From positions 1 through 57,618 of the forward strand of contig NZ_CAIZIZ010000148.1 in assembly GCF_903933125.1 (NCBI RefSeq): a stretch of DNA of 57,618 nt, written 5' to 3'. Origin of the DNA: an uncultured Lamprocystis sp. (GTDB lineage Bacteria > Pseudomonadota > Gammaproteobacteria > Chromatiales > Chromatiaceae). Made by a program: the position numbers and the translations under genes. Shown here piece after piece: positions 27,527-36,865 of this stretch. How positions within the stretch are numbered: the stretch's first letter is position 1; the number at the start of each line of letters is the position of its first letter. Under the pieces are notes generated by a model. That model made no database searches, was not told the DNA's origin, and saw nothing but the letters and a program-made list of their open reading frames with translations.

Positions 27527-28065
27527 GCCGCACGCGGGGGCCGCGGTCCGCTGAAGAACAGCAGCCCGCAAGCGACCAGCACCAAGGCGAAACGGGCCGT
27601 CTCGGCCATGAAATAGGCACCGTGAACCCGCGCAAAGGCGTCAAGCATCGGTGGCGGCGGGTCGCGGGGGAGGAAATCCAGTTGACGGCCGAGGTCGACA
27701 ACCCGCGGCTCCAGGCCCAGATGAATGACGATCACCACGCCCAATCCGAGGGCGAGCAGGGCAATGGGGAGACGGCGGGCGCGACTTGCCAGCGCGAGTG
27801 CCAGAGCGATGAGGCCGAGGACGATCTGGGTGCGATTCCAGGCGTGAAAAAAGACCCGGTTGAGCTCGGAGGCCTGGACCCACTGCACGCTGCCCTTCTT
27901 GGCGACCGCATCCCGCGGGTCGAAACCGGCCGCCTGGGCGAGCTTGGGGTTGCGGTCGAACAGGTCCGTAAATCCTGCGAAGTTGTAGTAAATCACCGCG
28001 GTCATGAGCACGGAACCACCGAGCCAGCAGCCGAGGACGAAAGTGAGTAGTGCGTGCTGTTTCAT
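27523..28065 (-). CDS. Hypothetical membrane protein (DUF4149-like)
   Basis: Four predicted hydrophobic segments; FFHAWNRTQIVLGLIALALALASRARR. Confidence 0.5.
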   Translation of the reverse strand: MKQHALLTFVLGCWLGGSVLMTAVIYYNFAGFTDLFDRNPKLAQAAGFDPRDAVAKKGSVQWVQASELNRVFFHAWNRTQIVLGLIALALALASRARRLPIALLALGLGVVIVIHLGLEPRVVDLGRQLDFLPRDPPPPMLDAFARVHGAYFMAETARFALVLVACGLLFFSGPRPPRAA

Positions 28066-28151
28066 GGGCTTGGGTTTCCGTTATGGGTCAGCGGTTTGGC
28101 GCCGTTCACTCCGACATCCTGCCGAAATGACGGCGCAACTTCCGCGAGCAC

Positions 28152-29852
28152 TCAGCCTCTGCTCTTCGGCTCCTTCGGCTCCTTCGGCTCCTTCGGCACT
28201 TTCACTGCCTTATCCGCTTTCGCATCCTTATCCACCTTCGCGTCCTTGTCCGTCTTCACGGCCTTGTCCGTCCCGTTCGGCTTCAGGGTCGGCACGGCCG
28301 TCTCGATCGGCTCACGCGGCGGCTTGTCGCCGCACGGCACGTAACGGGTGGTCGCGCCGGGCCCGGCCGCCAGCGCCTCCTTCAGGGCCGCGCAGATGGT
28401 GCGCATCACCTTGACCCGCGCATACCGTTTGTCGTTCCCTTCGACCAGGGTCCAGTGGGCATGTTCGGTGCTGGTGCGTGCAACCATCTCGTTAACCGCT
28501 TCCTTGTAGAGCGGCCATTTTTCCCGGTTGCGCCAGTCCTCGGCCGTGATCTTGTAGCGTTTGTAGGCGACCTGTTCACGGTCCTGGAAGCGCCGCAGTT
28601 GCTCGTCCTGGTCGATGTGCACCCAGAACTTGAGCAGGATGACGCCGCTGCCCACCAGTTGCTCCTCGAACCCGTTGATCTCCGAATAGGCGCGCCGCCA
28701 CTCCGCGTCGCTCGCGAAGCCCTCCACCCGCTCCACCAGGACGCGTCCGTACCAGGAGCGGTCATAGAGCGTGATGTACCCCGCGCGCGGCACATGGCGC
28801 CAGAAGCGCCACAGATAGTGGTGCGCCTTTTCCTCATCGGTCGGGGCCGCAACGGGAATGGTCCGGTAGAGCCGGGCGTCGATCGTGCTGGTGATGCGCC
28901 GGATGGTCCCGCCCTTGCCGCCCGCGTCGACCCCTTCGAACACTAACACGGTTGAGCGTTTGGCATTGTAGGCGTGCCAGGCGAGTTCGTTGATCTCCAC
29001 CTGGAGATCCTTCATCTGCGCCTTGTACTTGTCATCGGACAGCGACATGGTGAGGTCCAACTGATCCAGCACGGTGGTCTGAGCGCGCGGACCGCTCGGG
29101 AGCTCCGGACCGCCCGCGTTGGGGGTCAGATCCTCCGGCCCCGGGTCGCTCAGGCGGGTGCGGATCGCGTGCAGCAGGGTCTTGCCGACCGTGAGATCGC
29201 GGTAGCGCGGGTCCTCGGCCTCCACCAGATACCAGGGCGAGATCCCCCGGTCGGTATGCAGGATGACCCGCTCGGCGACCTGTTCGAAGGCTTGGTAATG
29301 TTCGGAGAACTTCGCCTTCTGAGGCATCATTTTCCAGCGGCTGCGATCGTCGCGCGACAGGGCCTGCAGGCGCACTTTCTGGTCCTGCTCGGACATATGG
29401 AACCAGAACTTGACGATCAGCGCCCCGTCCTGGATCAGCATCCGCTCGTAGTCGACGATGCGGTTCAGCTCCGCGTCCAGTTCCGCGTCCGTGCAGTGCC
29501 CCTGGAAGTGGTATTCGATGGGCGTCATGTACCATCCGCCGAACAGGATGGTGATCTCGCCGCGCGGCGGTAGGGTACGCCAGAAGCGCCAGTAGCGGGG
29601 GCGGGCGCGTTCCTCGTCGGTCTCGTCCCAGAAGGCATGGGTCCAGACCCCGCGGGTGTCCAGCCATTCGTTGAGCCGGTTGACCACCTCGCCCTTGCCC
29701 GCCGCTTCCACGCCGGAGATGAGGATGATCACCGGGATGTCGGTCTGGCGCAGCTCGCGCTGGACCGCCAGCAGTTGGGTGCGCAACGCCTCCTGCTGCT
29801 CCTTGAAGTCGTCTTTGCTGACGGAACGTCCGACCTTGGTGGCTTCGAACAT
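28152..29852 (-). CDS. pap: Polyphosphate:AMP phosphotransferase (two-domain PPK2)
   Basis: Two PPK2 domains: ILISGVEAAGKGEVVNRLNEWLDTRG and LVFEGVDAGGKGGTIRRITSTIDARLYRT; Lys-periodic C-terminal tail. Confidence 0.9.
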   Translation of the reverse strand: MFEATKVGRSVSKDDFKEQQEALRTQLLAVQRELRQTDIPVIILISGVEAAGKGEVVNRLNEWLDTRGVWTHAFWDETDEERARPRYWRFWRTLPPRGEITILFGGWYMTPIEYHFQGHCTDAELDAELNRIVDYERMLIQDGALIVKFWFHMSEQDQKVRLQALSRDDRSRWKMMPQKAKFSEHYQAFEQVAERVILHTDRGISPWYLVEAEDPRYRDLTVGKTLLHAIRTRLSDPGPEDLTPNAGGPELPSGPRAQTTVLDQLDLTMSLSDDKYKAQMKDLQVEINELAWHAYNAKRSTVLVFEGVDAGGKGGTIRRITSTIDARLYRTIPVAAPTDEEKAHHYLWRFWRHVPRAGYITLYDRSWYGRVLVERVEGFASDAEWRRAYSEINGFEEQLVGSGVILLKFWVHIDQDEQLRRFQDREQVAYKRYKITAEDWRNREKWPLYKEAVNEMVARTSTEHAHWTLVEGNDKRYARVKVMRTICAALKEALAAGPGATTRYVPCGDKPPREPIETAVPTLKPNGTDKAVKTDKDAKVDKDAKADKAVKVPKEPKEPKEPKSRG

Positions 29853-30031
29853 AGCTATGCTCTCTTCAGGCTATCGGCAGGGGGCCGTGGACCAGGGATT
29901 GAATCGGCGGCGATCGGGAGGGTCGCGACCGCACCGCGATGATAGCCGGGTACACTACCCTATTGCGTGCCGTTCGTGGTGAACCGCACGTTTTTTTCCC
30001 GGCCACACCCTGGCAACCCGGAGACCGCCCC

Positions 30032-30424
30032 ATGCCCAGTGCCCCGAGCAAATCCCTGGAGACCTTCGAAAACCCGCAGCCGGAACGCGATTACACTATC
30101 CGCATCCGGGTCCCGGAGTTCACCTGCCTCTGCCCCAAGACTGGTCAGCCGGATTTCGCGGAACTCACGCTGGAGTACGTCCCCGATCGGCTGTGCGTGG
30201 AACTCAAGGCGCTCAAGCTCTACGTCTGGTCCTACCGCGACGAGGGCGCCTTCCACGAGGCCGTGACCAACCGTATTCTCACCGATCTGGTCACGGTCAC
30301 CGCGCCCCGCTTCATGCGCCTGAGTGCGGATTTCAACGTCCGCGGCGGGGTGTACACGACCGTCGTGGCCGAGCACCGCGCCCCCGGTTGGTCGGCGCCG
30401 CCGCCGGTCCAGTTGCCCGGCTGA
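30032..30424 (+). CDS. queF: NADPH-dependent 7-cyano-7-deazaguanine reductase
   Basis: [50 protein letters not shown]. Confidence 0.95.
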   Translation: MPSAPSKSLETFENPQPERDYTIRIRVPEFTCLCPKTGQPDFAELTLEYVPDRLCVELKALKLYVWSYRDEGAFHEAVTNRILTDLVTVTAPRFMRLSADFNVRGGVYTTVVAEHRAPGWSAPPPVQLPG

Positions 30425-30487
30425 ACCCGGCGATTGCAGACCGTGGTATAAAGACCGCTTGTTGATCGACCCCGCGCGCCTCCCGAG

Positions 30488-30552
30488 CCTTAGGCGATTT
30501 CTGTCAAATCATGTACCATCTCGCTTACATGATTTTCCGGCAATCGCCTTAA
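30488..30552. repeat. Palindromic repeat (CCTTAGGCGATTT ... AATCGCCTTAA) with inner AAATCATGTA/TACATGATTT hairpin
   Basis: Inner arms 30506-30515 and 30526-30535 match perfectly; outer arms shared with 27419-27526 and 49061. Confidence 0.82.
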
Positions 30553-30578
30553 TCCCCGTGCGACCCGTTCCGCCGTTG

Positions 30579-31286
30579 ATGCCATCCGCCGCACCGGACG
30601 CTGCCGAGCGGCGCCGTCCGCTGCGCAGTTTTGTCCTGCGTCAGGGACGGCTGACCGCCGCCCAGGAACGCGCCTTCGCCCAGCTCTGGCCGCGTTACGG
30701 TGTGGCCTGGCCGCCCGGCACCCCGCTGGACCTGACCGCCTGTTTCGGCGGCGACCAGCCCGTGGTCCTCGAGATCGGTTTCGGCAACGGCGAGACCCTG
30801 GCGGCCATGGCCGCGGCCAAGCCGGCATGGCACTGGCTGGGGGTGGAGGTCCACGCGCCCGGGGTCGGGCACCTGCTGCTCGAGTGCGAACGGCTGGGGC
30901 TGACCAACCTGCGGGTGATTCGCCATGATGCGATGGAGTTGCTCGCCCAGGCCATCGCGCCCGGGTCGCTGGCGCGGGTTCAGCTCTTCTTTCCGGACCC
31001 CTGGCCCAAGACCCGCCACCACAAACGCCGGATCGTCAGCCCCGCCTTTCGCGATTTGCTGGGCCGAGCACTGCGACCCGGCGGCGTCTTTCACGCGGCC
31101 ACCGACTGGGAGCCCTACGCCATGCAGATGCTTGAAGTGCTGGAGGCGGCGGGGTCGCCATTGCGCAACACCGCGGGTCCGGGCGGCTTCGCCGACCGCC
31201 CGGACACCCGTCCCTTGACCCGTTTCGAACGACGCGGCGAGCGTCTCGGTCACCAGGTCCGCGACCTGGTGTTCGCGCGGCGCTGA
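30579..31286 (+). CDS. trmB: tRNA (guanine-N7-)-methyltransferase
   Basis: LEIGFGNGETLAAMA; FFPDPWPKTRHHKRRIV; start ATG 30579. Confidence 0.93.
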   Translation: MPSAAPDAAERRRPLRSFVLRQGRLTAAQERAFAQLWPRYGVAWPPGTPLDLTACFGGDQPVVLEIGFGNGETLAAMAAAKPAWHWLGVEVHAPGVGHLLLECERLGLTNLRVIRHDAMELLAQAIAPGSLARVQLFFPDPWPKTRHHKRRIVSPAFRDLLGRALRPGGVFHAATDWEPYAMQMLEVLEAAGSPLRNTAGPGGFADRPDTRPLTRFERRGERLGHQVRDLVFARR

Positions 31287-31924
31287 TGGGCCTCCTGCGA
31301 CTCGAGGCGCTCCGGCCGCGGGTGCTCGCTCAGGTGAGTCTGTGCGTGGACAGCGGCGAACTGGTGTTCGTCTCCGGCCCCTCGGGCTCCGGCAAGAGCC
31401 TGCTCCTGCGCGCCGTGGCCGACCTGGACCCCCATACCGGTGAGGTCTGGCTGGGCGCGGAGGCGCGCTCCGCCATGCTCCCGGCGCGCTGGCGCCGCCG
31501 GGTCGGCCTGCTCCCGGCCGAGGCCTTCTGGTGGACCGATACGGTGGGCGATCATTTCCCGCAAGCGGCGGCCGGTGCGGGCGCGTCGGGGACGCCGCCC
31601 CCATCCGGTCTGCCCGCTCTGCTGAGCGCCCTGGGATTCGAACCGGACGTCCTCGACTGGTCGGTCGGCCGGCTCTCCACCGGCGAGCGTCAACGCCTGG
31701 CCTTGGCGCGGTTGCTGGCCCAGAACCCGGAGGCTCTGCTGCTCGATGAGGCCACCGCCAATCTGGACCCAAGCAACCGCGAGCGGGTGGAGCAGCTGAT
31801 AGGGGGCTATCGCGCCAGCCGCGCCGCGGCGGTGCTCTGGGTCAGTCACGACCCCGAGCAGCGCGCCCGCCTGGGTGGACGCCAGTTCGGCATTCATGAC
31901 GGGCGCCTTGCCGCCATCACCTGA
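31286..31924 (+). CDS. ABC transporter ATP-binding protein (FetA/YbbL-like)
   Basis: SGPSGSGKSLLLRAVADLD; LSTGERQRLALARLL; paired with FetB. Confidence 0.85.
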   Translation: MGLLRLEALRPRVLAQVSLCVDSGELVFVSGPSGSGKSLLLRAVADLDPHTGEVWLGAEARSAMLPARWRRRVGLLPAEAFWWTDTVGDHFPQAAAGAGASGTPPPSGLPALLSALGFEPDVLDWSVGRLSTGERQRLALARLLAQNPEALLLDEATANLDPSNRERVEQLIGGYRASRAAAVLWVSHDPEQRARLGGRQFGIHDGRLAAIT

Positions 31925-31932
31925 GCCTGCCG

Positions 31933-32742
31933 ATGAGTCTTGTCCTGCTGACCCCCCTTGATCTCGCCTGCGCCGCGCTGCTGGTGCTACTGTTGGCCTT
32001 CATGTCCTGGCGGCTGCAACTGGGGGTGGAGCGGCGCCTGCTGATCGCCGCCGTGCGCAGCACGGTCCAGTTGCTGCTGGTCGGCCTGGTGCTCAAGGCC
32101 CTGTTCGCCCAGACCAATCCCTGGCTGATCGGGCTCATGGCCCTGTTCATGCTGACGGTCGCCGGATTCGAGATCCTGCAACGCCAGAAACGACGCTTCT
32201 GCGGCCCCTGGGGCTACGGGATCGGCGCGCTCTCCATGTTCATCTCCTCCTTCAGCGTGCTGCTGCTGACCTTGACCGTGATCATTCGGGTCGAGCCCTG
32301 GTACCAGCCCCAATATCTGATCCCGCTGCTCGGCATGTTGCTCGGCAACACCATGAGCGGCGCCGCCATCGCGCTCGACACCCTGACCCGCGGGGCCTGG
32401 GACGCCCGTGGGCGCATCGAGGCGCGCCTCCTGTCCGGCGGTACCTGGAACGACGCGATCGCCGACATCCGTCGCGATTCGCTGCGGGCCGGTCTGATTC
32501 CCATCGTCAACGCCATGGCCACCGCCGGCCTGGTCAGCCTGCCGGGGATGATGACCGGTCAGATTCTGGCCGGCAGTCCGCCGATGGAGGCCGCCAAGTA
32601 CCAGCTCCTGATGATGTTCCTGATCTCCGCCGGAACCGGTCTCGGGTCCATGGCGGCGGTCTGGATCGGCTCGCGCCGACTCTTCGACGACCGCGAGCGC
32701 CTGCGGCTGGACCGACTGCGCCCCGCGGGGAGCACGCACTGA
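31933..32742 (+). CDS. fetB: ABC transporter permease FetB (UPF0014)
   Basis: RSTVQLLLVGLVLKALF; LLGNTMSGAAIALD; LVSLPGMMTGQILAGSPP. Confidence 0.9.
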   Translation: MSLVLLTPLDLACAALLVLLLAFMSWRLQLGVERRLLIAAVRSTVQLLLVGLVLKALFAQTNPWLIGLMALFMLTVAGFEILQRQKRRFCGPWGYGIGALSMFISSFSVLLLTLTVIIRVEPWYQPQYLIPLLGMLLGNTMSGAAIALDTLTRGAWDARGRIEARLLSGGTWNDAIADIRRDSLRAGLIPIVNAMATAGLVSLPGMMTGQILAGSPPMEAAKYQLLMMFLISAGTGLGSMAAVWIGSRRLFDDRERLRLDRLRPAGSTH

Positions 32743-32856
32743 ATCAAGCACTGAACCCCTCAACACGGGAAGGCGAATTGCATTTTGCGAGCTATAATTG
32801 CAGGGATCGAACCGACGACAACGCCTTCACGCCACACACGAGGTCGATATCCACCT

Positions 32857-33465
32857 ATGAACCGCAATCAGGTTCTCGTCAGGACTGCCAAGGGCCAGGA
32901 TGAAGTCCTGACCAAGGCGTACCATCTTCCGCCGGAATTGCGTCACCTGCTCATCCGGGTGGACGAGGATTGTTCGGTGGGTGAGACGCTGGACCAGTTC
33001 GCCGGGAGTGCGAACAAGACCGAATCGCAACTCGAGACCCTGGTTGCCGAGGGATTCCTCGCCCCCCAGGAGTCCATGCCTGAAATGGACGGGCTCAGCG
33101 TCGATCAATGGGAATTGCTTGCGGCCGGCCTGCTCGATCCGCGGGATCTCCAGCCGGAAGGGGAGGCCATCCCCGAATGCGCCTTCAACCTGGAGAAAGC
33201 GAAGGATTACGCACGCCTCATCCTGCTCGAATCCTTGTGCCCGGTCGATGCCTACCATGTCGAGCGCATCGATGCGGCCAAAACCGTCGGCGCACTGCGT
33301 GTCGAACTGGATGACCTGCGGGAACTGCTCCCCAGACTCTTGCCGAAGCGCCAGGCCCGGCAGGTCTGGGAACAACTCGAGCCGCTCATGCTGCCCCTGG
33401 GCGCCGATCCGGCCTGGCATTCGCCCCCGCCGAACCTGCTGGAGCGCTGGGCTCTGCGACCCTGA
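32857..33465 (+). CDS. Conserved hypothetical protein
   Basis: 203 aa from ATG 32857; coding-like, no family recognised. Confidence 0.55.
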   Translation: MNRNQVLVRTAKGQDEVLTKAYHLPPELRHLLIRVDEDCSVGETLDQFAGSANKTESQLETLVAEGFLAPQESMPEMDGLSVDQWELLAAGLLDPRDLQPEGEAIPECAFNLEKAKDYARLILLESLCPVDAYHVERIDAAKTVGALRVELDDLRELLPRLLPKRQARQVWEQLEPLMLPLGADPAWHSPPPNLLERWALRP

Positions 33466-33599
33466 GGCCCAGCGGTTCTGAGCGGAGCAACCTGGAATCC
33501 AGGGCCGCAGCTTGTCATCCGGCGCAGCCGGCGGAGCAGCCCGGCGGATGGGCTCGGTCGCTTCGTGCCGATCAGCGTCGAACGCGATAACCCGACGTT

Positions 33600-33622
33600 G
33601 GGGTGGGTTTCAAACCCGCCCC
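33600..33622. repeat. Palindrome GGGGTGGGTTTCAAACCCGCCCC
   Basis: One T/G deviation from perfect; same family as 24653-24681 and 39166-39189. Confidence 0.75.
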
Positions 33623-33628
33623 GATGGC

Positions 33629-33829
33629 TCAACGGTCTTGAGTCTGATCCTTCACGGGACCTGCACCGCTGTCGTCATCCCGGCCGCTCGCCAGTGAGCG
33701 GCGCAAGTCATGCAGCGCGGAGCCCAGGTCTGAGGCGATTCGGGGTAACTTCTTGGACCCGAACAGGAGCAGCAGAACAACCAGGACAAGAAGTAATTCA
33801 CCGAAACTGATTCCGGAAAAACCCATCAT
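33629..33829 (-). CDS. TatA/TatE family twin-arginine translocase subunit
   Basis: MMGFSGISFGELLLVLVVLLLLFGSKKLPRIASDLGSALHDLRRSL; start 33829. Confidence 0.85.
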   Translation of the reverse strand: MMGFSGISFGELLLVLVVLLLLFGSKKLPRIASDLGSALHDLRRSLASGRDDDSGAGPVKDQTQDR

Positions 33830-33994
33830 TTCAACTCCCAAGTAGATAGCTGTTATCACGACGCCGAAGACGGGCAACATGACCAGTATGTGGTTATCCT
33901 GCAGCAATCGCCCGAAATCCTCGCGGTCGTTGGCCCGGCACCACACAAGACTGTAGCATGTCGGCGCATCGCACCCCCGTCTCCAAATTCCACT

Positions 33995-35398
33995 ATGAAC
34001 ATTGTCATCCTCGGCGCCGGTCAGGTCGGTTCATCGGTGGCCGAAAGCCTGGTGTCCGAGGCTAACGAGATCACCATCGTCGATGCCGATACGCAGCGCC
34101 TGGCGCGTTTGCAGGAACGTCTGGACCTGCGCACGGTCGCCGGCAACGCGGCCCTGCCGTCCATCCTGGAGCGGGCCGGACTGGCGGATGCGGACTTGCT
34201 GATCGCCGTCACTCAGAGCGACCAGACCAATCTCTGTGCCTGCCGGACCGCCGCCACCCTGTTTCGCACGCCGACAAAAATCGCCCGTCTGCGCTCTTCG
34301 GACTATACCCGTTACCCGCAACTGCTGGAGCCGAAGAACTTCGCGGTGGACTTCAGTATCTGCCCTGAGCAGATCGTCACCGATTATATCGTCAAGCTGA
34401 TGGAGTTCCCCGAGGCGCTCCAAGTGCTGGAGTTCGCCGACGGGCTGGTGGGTCTGGTCGCCGTGCGCGCCATCCCCGGCGGCTCGCTGGTCGGCCGCCC
34501 GGTGTCCGATCTGCGCGAACACATCCCCCATGTGGATGTCCGCATCGCCGCCATTTACCGCCGCGATCAGGCCATCGTTCCGGACGGTGACACGCTGATC
34601 GAGGCCGGCGACGAAGTCTTCTTCCTGGCCGCGACCCGCGACAGTCGCCAGATCATCGGCGAACTGCGGCGGCGGGACCGGCCGACCCGGCGCATCCTGA
34701 TCGCCGGAGGTGGAAACATCGGCGAACGCGTGGCCTTGGCCTCGGAGGGGCGCTATCAGGTCAAGGTGATCGAGGTCAACGAGGCACGCGCCCAATATTT
34801 GGGCAGTACCTTGAAGCACTCACTGGTGCTGGCGGGCGATGCCGCGGATGAGAATCTGCTGGACGCCGAGGGCATTGAGGACATGGATTTGTTTCTTGCC
34901 CTGACCAACGACGACGAGAACAACATCATGTCCGCGCTGCTCGCCAAGCGGCTGGGCGCGCGCCGGGTGCTGGCGCTGATCAACCGCCGTATTTATGCCG
35001 ACCTGCTGCAGGCGGACCGCATCGATATCGCCATCTCACCCGCCCAAATCTCCATTGGCTCGCTGCTGGCGCATGTCCGTCGCGGCGATGTGGCTGCAGT
35101 GCACAGTCTGCGCCGCGGCGCGGCCGAGGCCCTGGAACTGGTAGTCCATGGCGACATCGCCACCTGCAAAGTGGTCGGGCGGCGGATCGAGCAATTGGAT
35201 CTGCCCCACGGGGTGACCGTGGGTGCCATCGTCCGCGGGCCTGAGCCGGGACCGGGGGAGTCCGACCGCCGTCAGGTGCTGATCGCTCATCACGACACCA
35301 TGATCGAGTCCGGCGACCATGTGATCCTGTTCCTGATCAGCAAAGAACTGGTGCCCAAGGTAGAACGCTATTTCCAGGTCGGACTGGGCTTCTTCTGA
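33995..35398 (+). CDS. trkA: Trk system potassium transporter peripheral protein
   Basis: MNIVILGAGQVGSSVAESLV; duplicated RCK (GGGNIGERVA). Confidence 0.93.
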   Translation: MNIVILGAGQVGSSVAESLVSEANEITIVDADTQRLARLQERLDLRTVAGNAALPSILERAGLADADLLIAVTQSDQTNLCACRTAATLFRTPTKIARLRSSDYTRYPQLLEPKNFAVDFSICPEQIVTDYIVKLMEFPEALQVLEFADGLVGLVAVRAIPGGSLVGRPVSDLREHIPHVDVRIAAIYRRDQAIVPDGDTLIEAGDEVFFLAATRDSRQIIGELRRRDRPTRRILIAGGGNIGERVALASEGRYQVKVIEVNEARAQYLGSTLKHSLVLAGDAADENLLDAEGIEDMDLFLALTNDDENNIMSALLAKRLGARRVLALINRRIYADLLQADRIDIAISPAQISIGSLLAHVRRGDVAAVHSLRRGAAEALELVVHGDIATCKVVGRRIEQLDLPHGVTVGAIVRGPEPGPGESDRRQVLIAHHDTMIESGDHVILFLISKELVPKVERYFQVGLGFF

Positions 35399-36852
35399 TG
35401 CGCTCCCTGCTGTCCGTTACTAATGTTCTAGGGCGTCTGCTGCTGGTCGTCAGCCTGACCTATCTACTGCCCATCGCCTGTGCGCTGATTTACGCGGATG
35501 GAACCCTGCTGACCTTCGTATTCAGCATGGCTGCCTGTATCCTGACCGGCCTGCTGCTGATAGCGGTCACCCGGCGGCACCGCGTCGATCTCAAAGCGCG
35601 TGACGGGTTCATCCTGGTCGCCATGGCCTGGACACTGACTGCCGCCGTCGCGACCATACCCTTGATAATACACTCCCAGCTCTCGTTTACCGACGCCTTC
35701 TTCGAGACCATGTCGGGACTCACCACGACTGGGGCAACGGTGATGGCGACTCTGGACATCACCGCACCATCGATCAACCTGTGGCGTCACGCCCTGTGCT
35801 GGCTGGGGGGCATGGGGATCATCGTCCTGGCGGTCGCCATTTTGCCCCTGTTGGGGGTCGGTGGTATGCAGTTGATGCGCGCGGAGGTCCCGGGCCCGAT
35901 CAAGGACACTAAACTGACCGCGCGTGTCGGCGACACCGCGACCATTCTGTGGACTGTCTATCTGGGCATCACGATCGCCTGTCTCCTGGCACTCAAATTG
36001 GTGGGTATGGATTGGTTCAACGCGATCTGTCACGCTTTTTCGATCTTGAGCCTGGCCGGCTTCTCGACCCGCGACGCGAGTGTCGGTGCTTTCAACTCAC
36101 CGGCGATCGAAGCAGTGATGATCTTCTTTATGGTCGTGGCCGCCCTCAACTTCGCCACCCATTACACCGTCTGGCGCTCGCGCAGTTTGCGCGCCTATTG
36201 GCACGACGCGGAGGCCAAGGGGGTGCTCGGGGTTCTCTTGCTGAGTTGCATCGGCTGCGCCGGATATCTGTGGATGGTCGACACCTACGAAAACTATTGG
36301 ACAGCACTGCGCCACGTCAGTTTCAATTTGGTTTCAATCGCCACGGACTGCGGGGTCGTCAGCGTCGACTATGCCCAATGGCCTATTTTCGTTCCCTTCT
36401 GGATGCTGTTCTTGTCATCGGTGACCGCCAGCTCCGGGTCCACCGGCGGTGGTATCAAGATGATTCGCACCTTGATCCTGATACGTCAGTCTTCGCGCGA
36501 GCTTTCCCGCATGATCCACCCCAATTTGGTCGCGCCGATCACCATCGGCGGGATGCTGATCCCAAATAGCGTAGTGTTCGCGGTCCTGGGCTTCATCTTC
36601 CTCTATTTCATGAGCATCGTCGTACTGACCTTCCTGCTCATCTTCGGCGGACTCGACTTCATCTCGGCCTTCACCGCCGTGATCGCCTGCATCAACAACG
36701 CCGGTCCCGGCCTCGGCCAGGTCGGCCCGGCCACCAACTACGGCAGCCTGACCGACTATGAGATTTGGGTTCTGAGCTTCACCATGCTCCTCGGGCGGCT
36801 CGAAGTCTTCTCGCTGCTGATTTTGTTTACACCCCAGTTCTGGCGGAAATAG
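35398..36852 (+). CDS. trkH: Trk potassium transporter membrane subunit
   Basis: MSGLTTTGATVM; SGSTGGGIKMIRTLIL; SLAGFSTRDAS. Confidence 0.93.
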   Translation: MRSLLSVTNVLGRLLLVVSLTYLLPIACALIYADGTLLTFVFSMAACILTGLLLIAVTRRHRVDLKARDGFILVAMAWTLTAAVATIPLIIHSQLSFTDAFFETMSGLTTTGATVMATLDITAPSINLWRHALCWLGGMGIIVLAVAILPLLGVGGMQLMRAEVPGPIKDTKLTARVGDTATILWTVYLGITIACLLALKLVGMDWFNAICHAFSILSLAGFSTRDASVGAFNSPAIEAVMIFFMVVAALNFATHYTVWRSRSLRAYWHDAEAKGVLGVLLLSCIGCAGYLWMVDTYENYWTALRHVSFNLVSIATDCGVVSVDYAQWPIFVPFWMLFLSSVTASSGSTGGGIKMIRTLILIRQSSRELSRMIHPNLVAPITIGGMLIPNSVVFAVLGFIFLYFMSIVVLTFLLIFGGLDFISAFTAVIACINNAGPGLGQVGPATNYGSLTDYEIWVLSFTMLLGRLEVFSLLILFTPQFWRK

Positions 36853-36865
36853 GCTGAAGCACAGC

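Noticed and set aside
27347-27571. 75-aa N-terminal extension of the PqiA-like ORF
   Set aside because: Encoded by the nested palindrome; a good TM-initiating Met is at 27346.
28160-28200. Triplicate GGCTCCTTC considered as a minisatellite/regulatory repeat
   Set aside because: It lies in frame within pap and encodes the EPK repeats, so it was reported as a protein tail instead.
30549-31772. 407-aa minus-strand ORF
   Set aside because: Antisense to trmB and the ABC ATPase; Arg/Pro/Gly-rich antisense composition.
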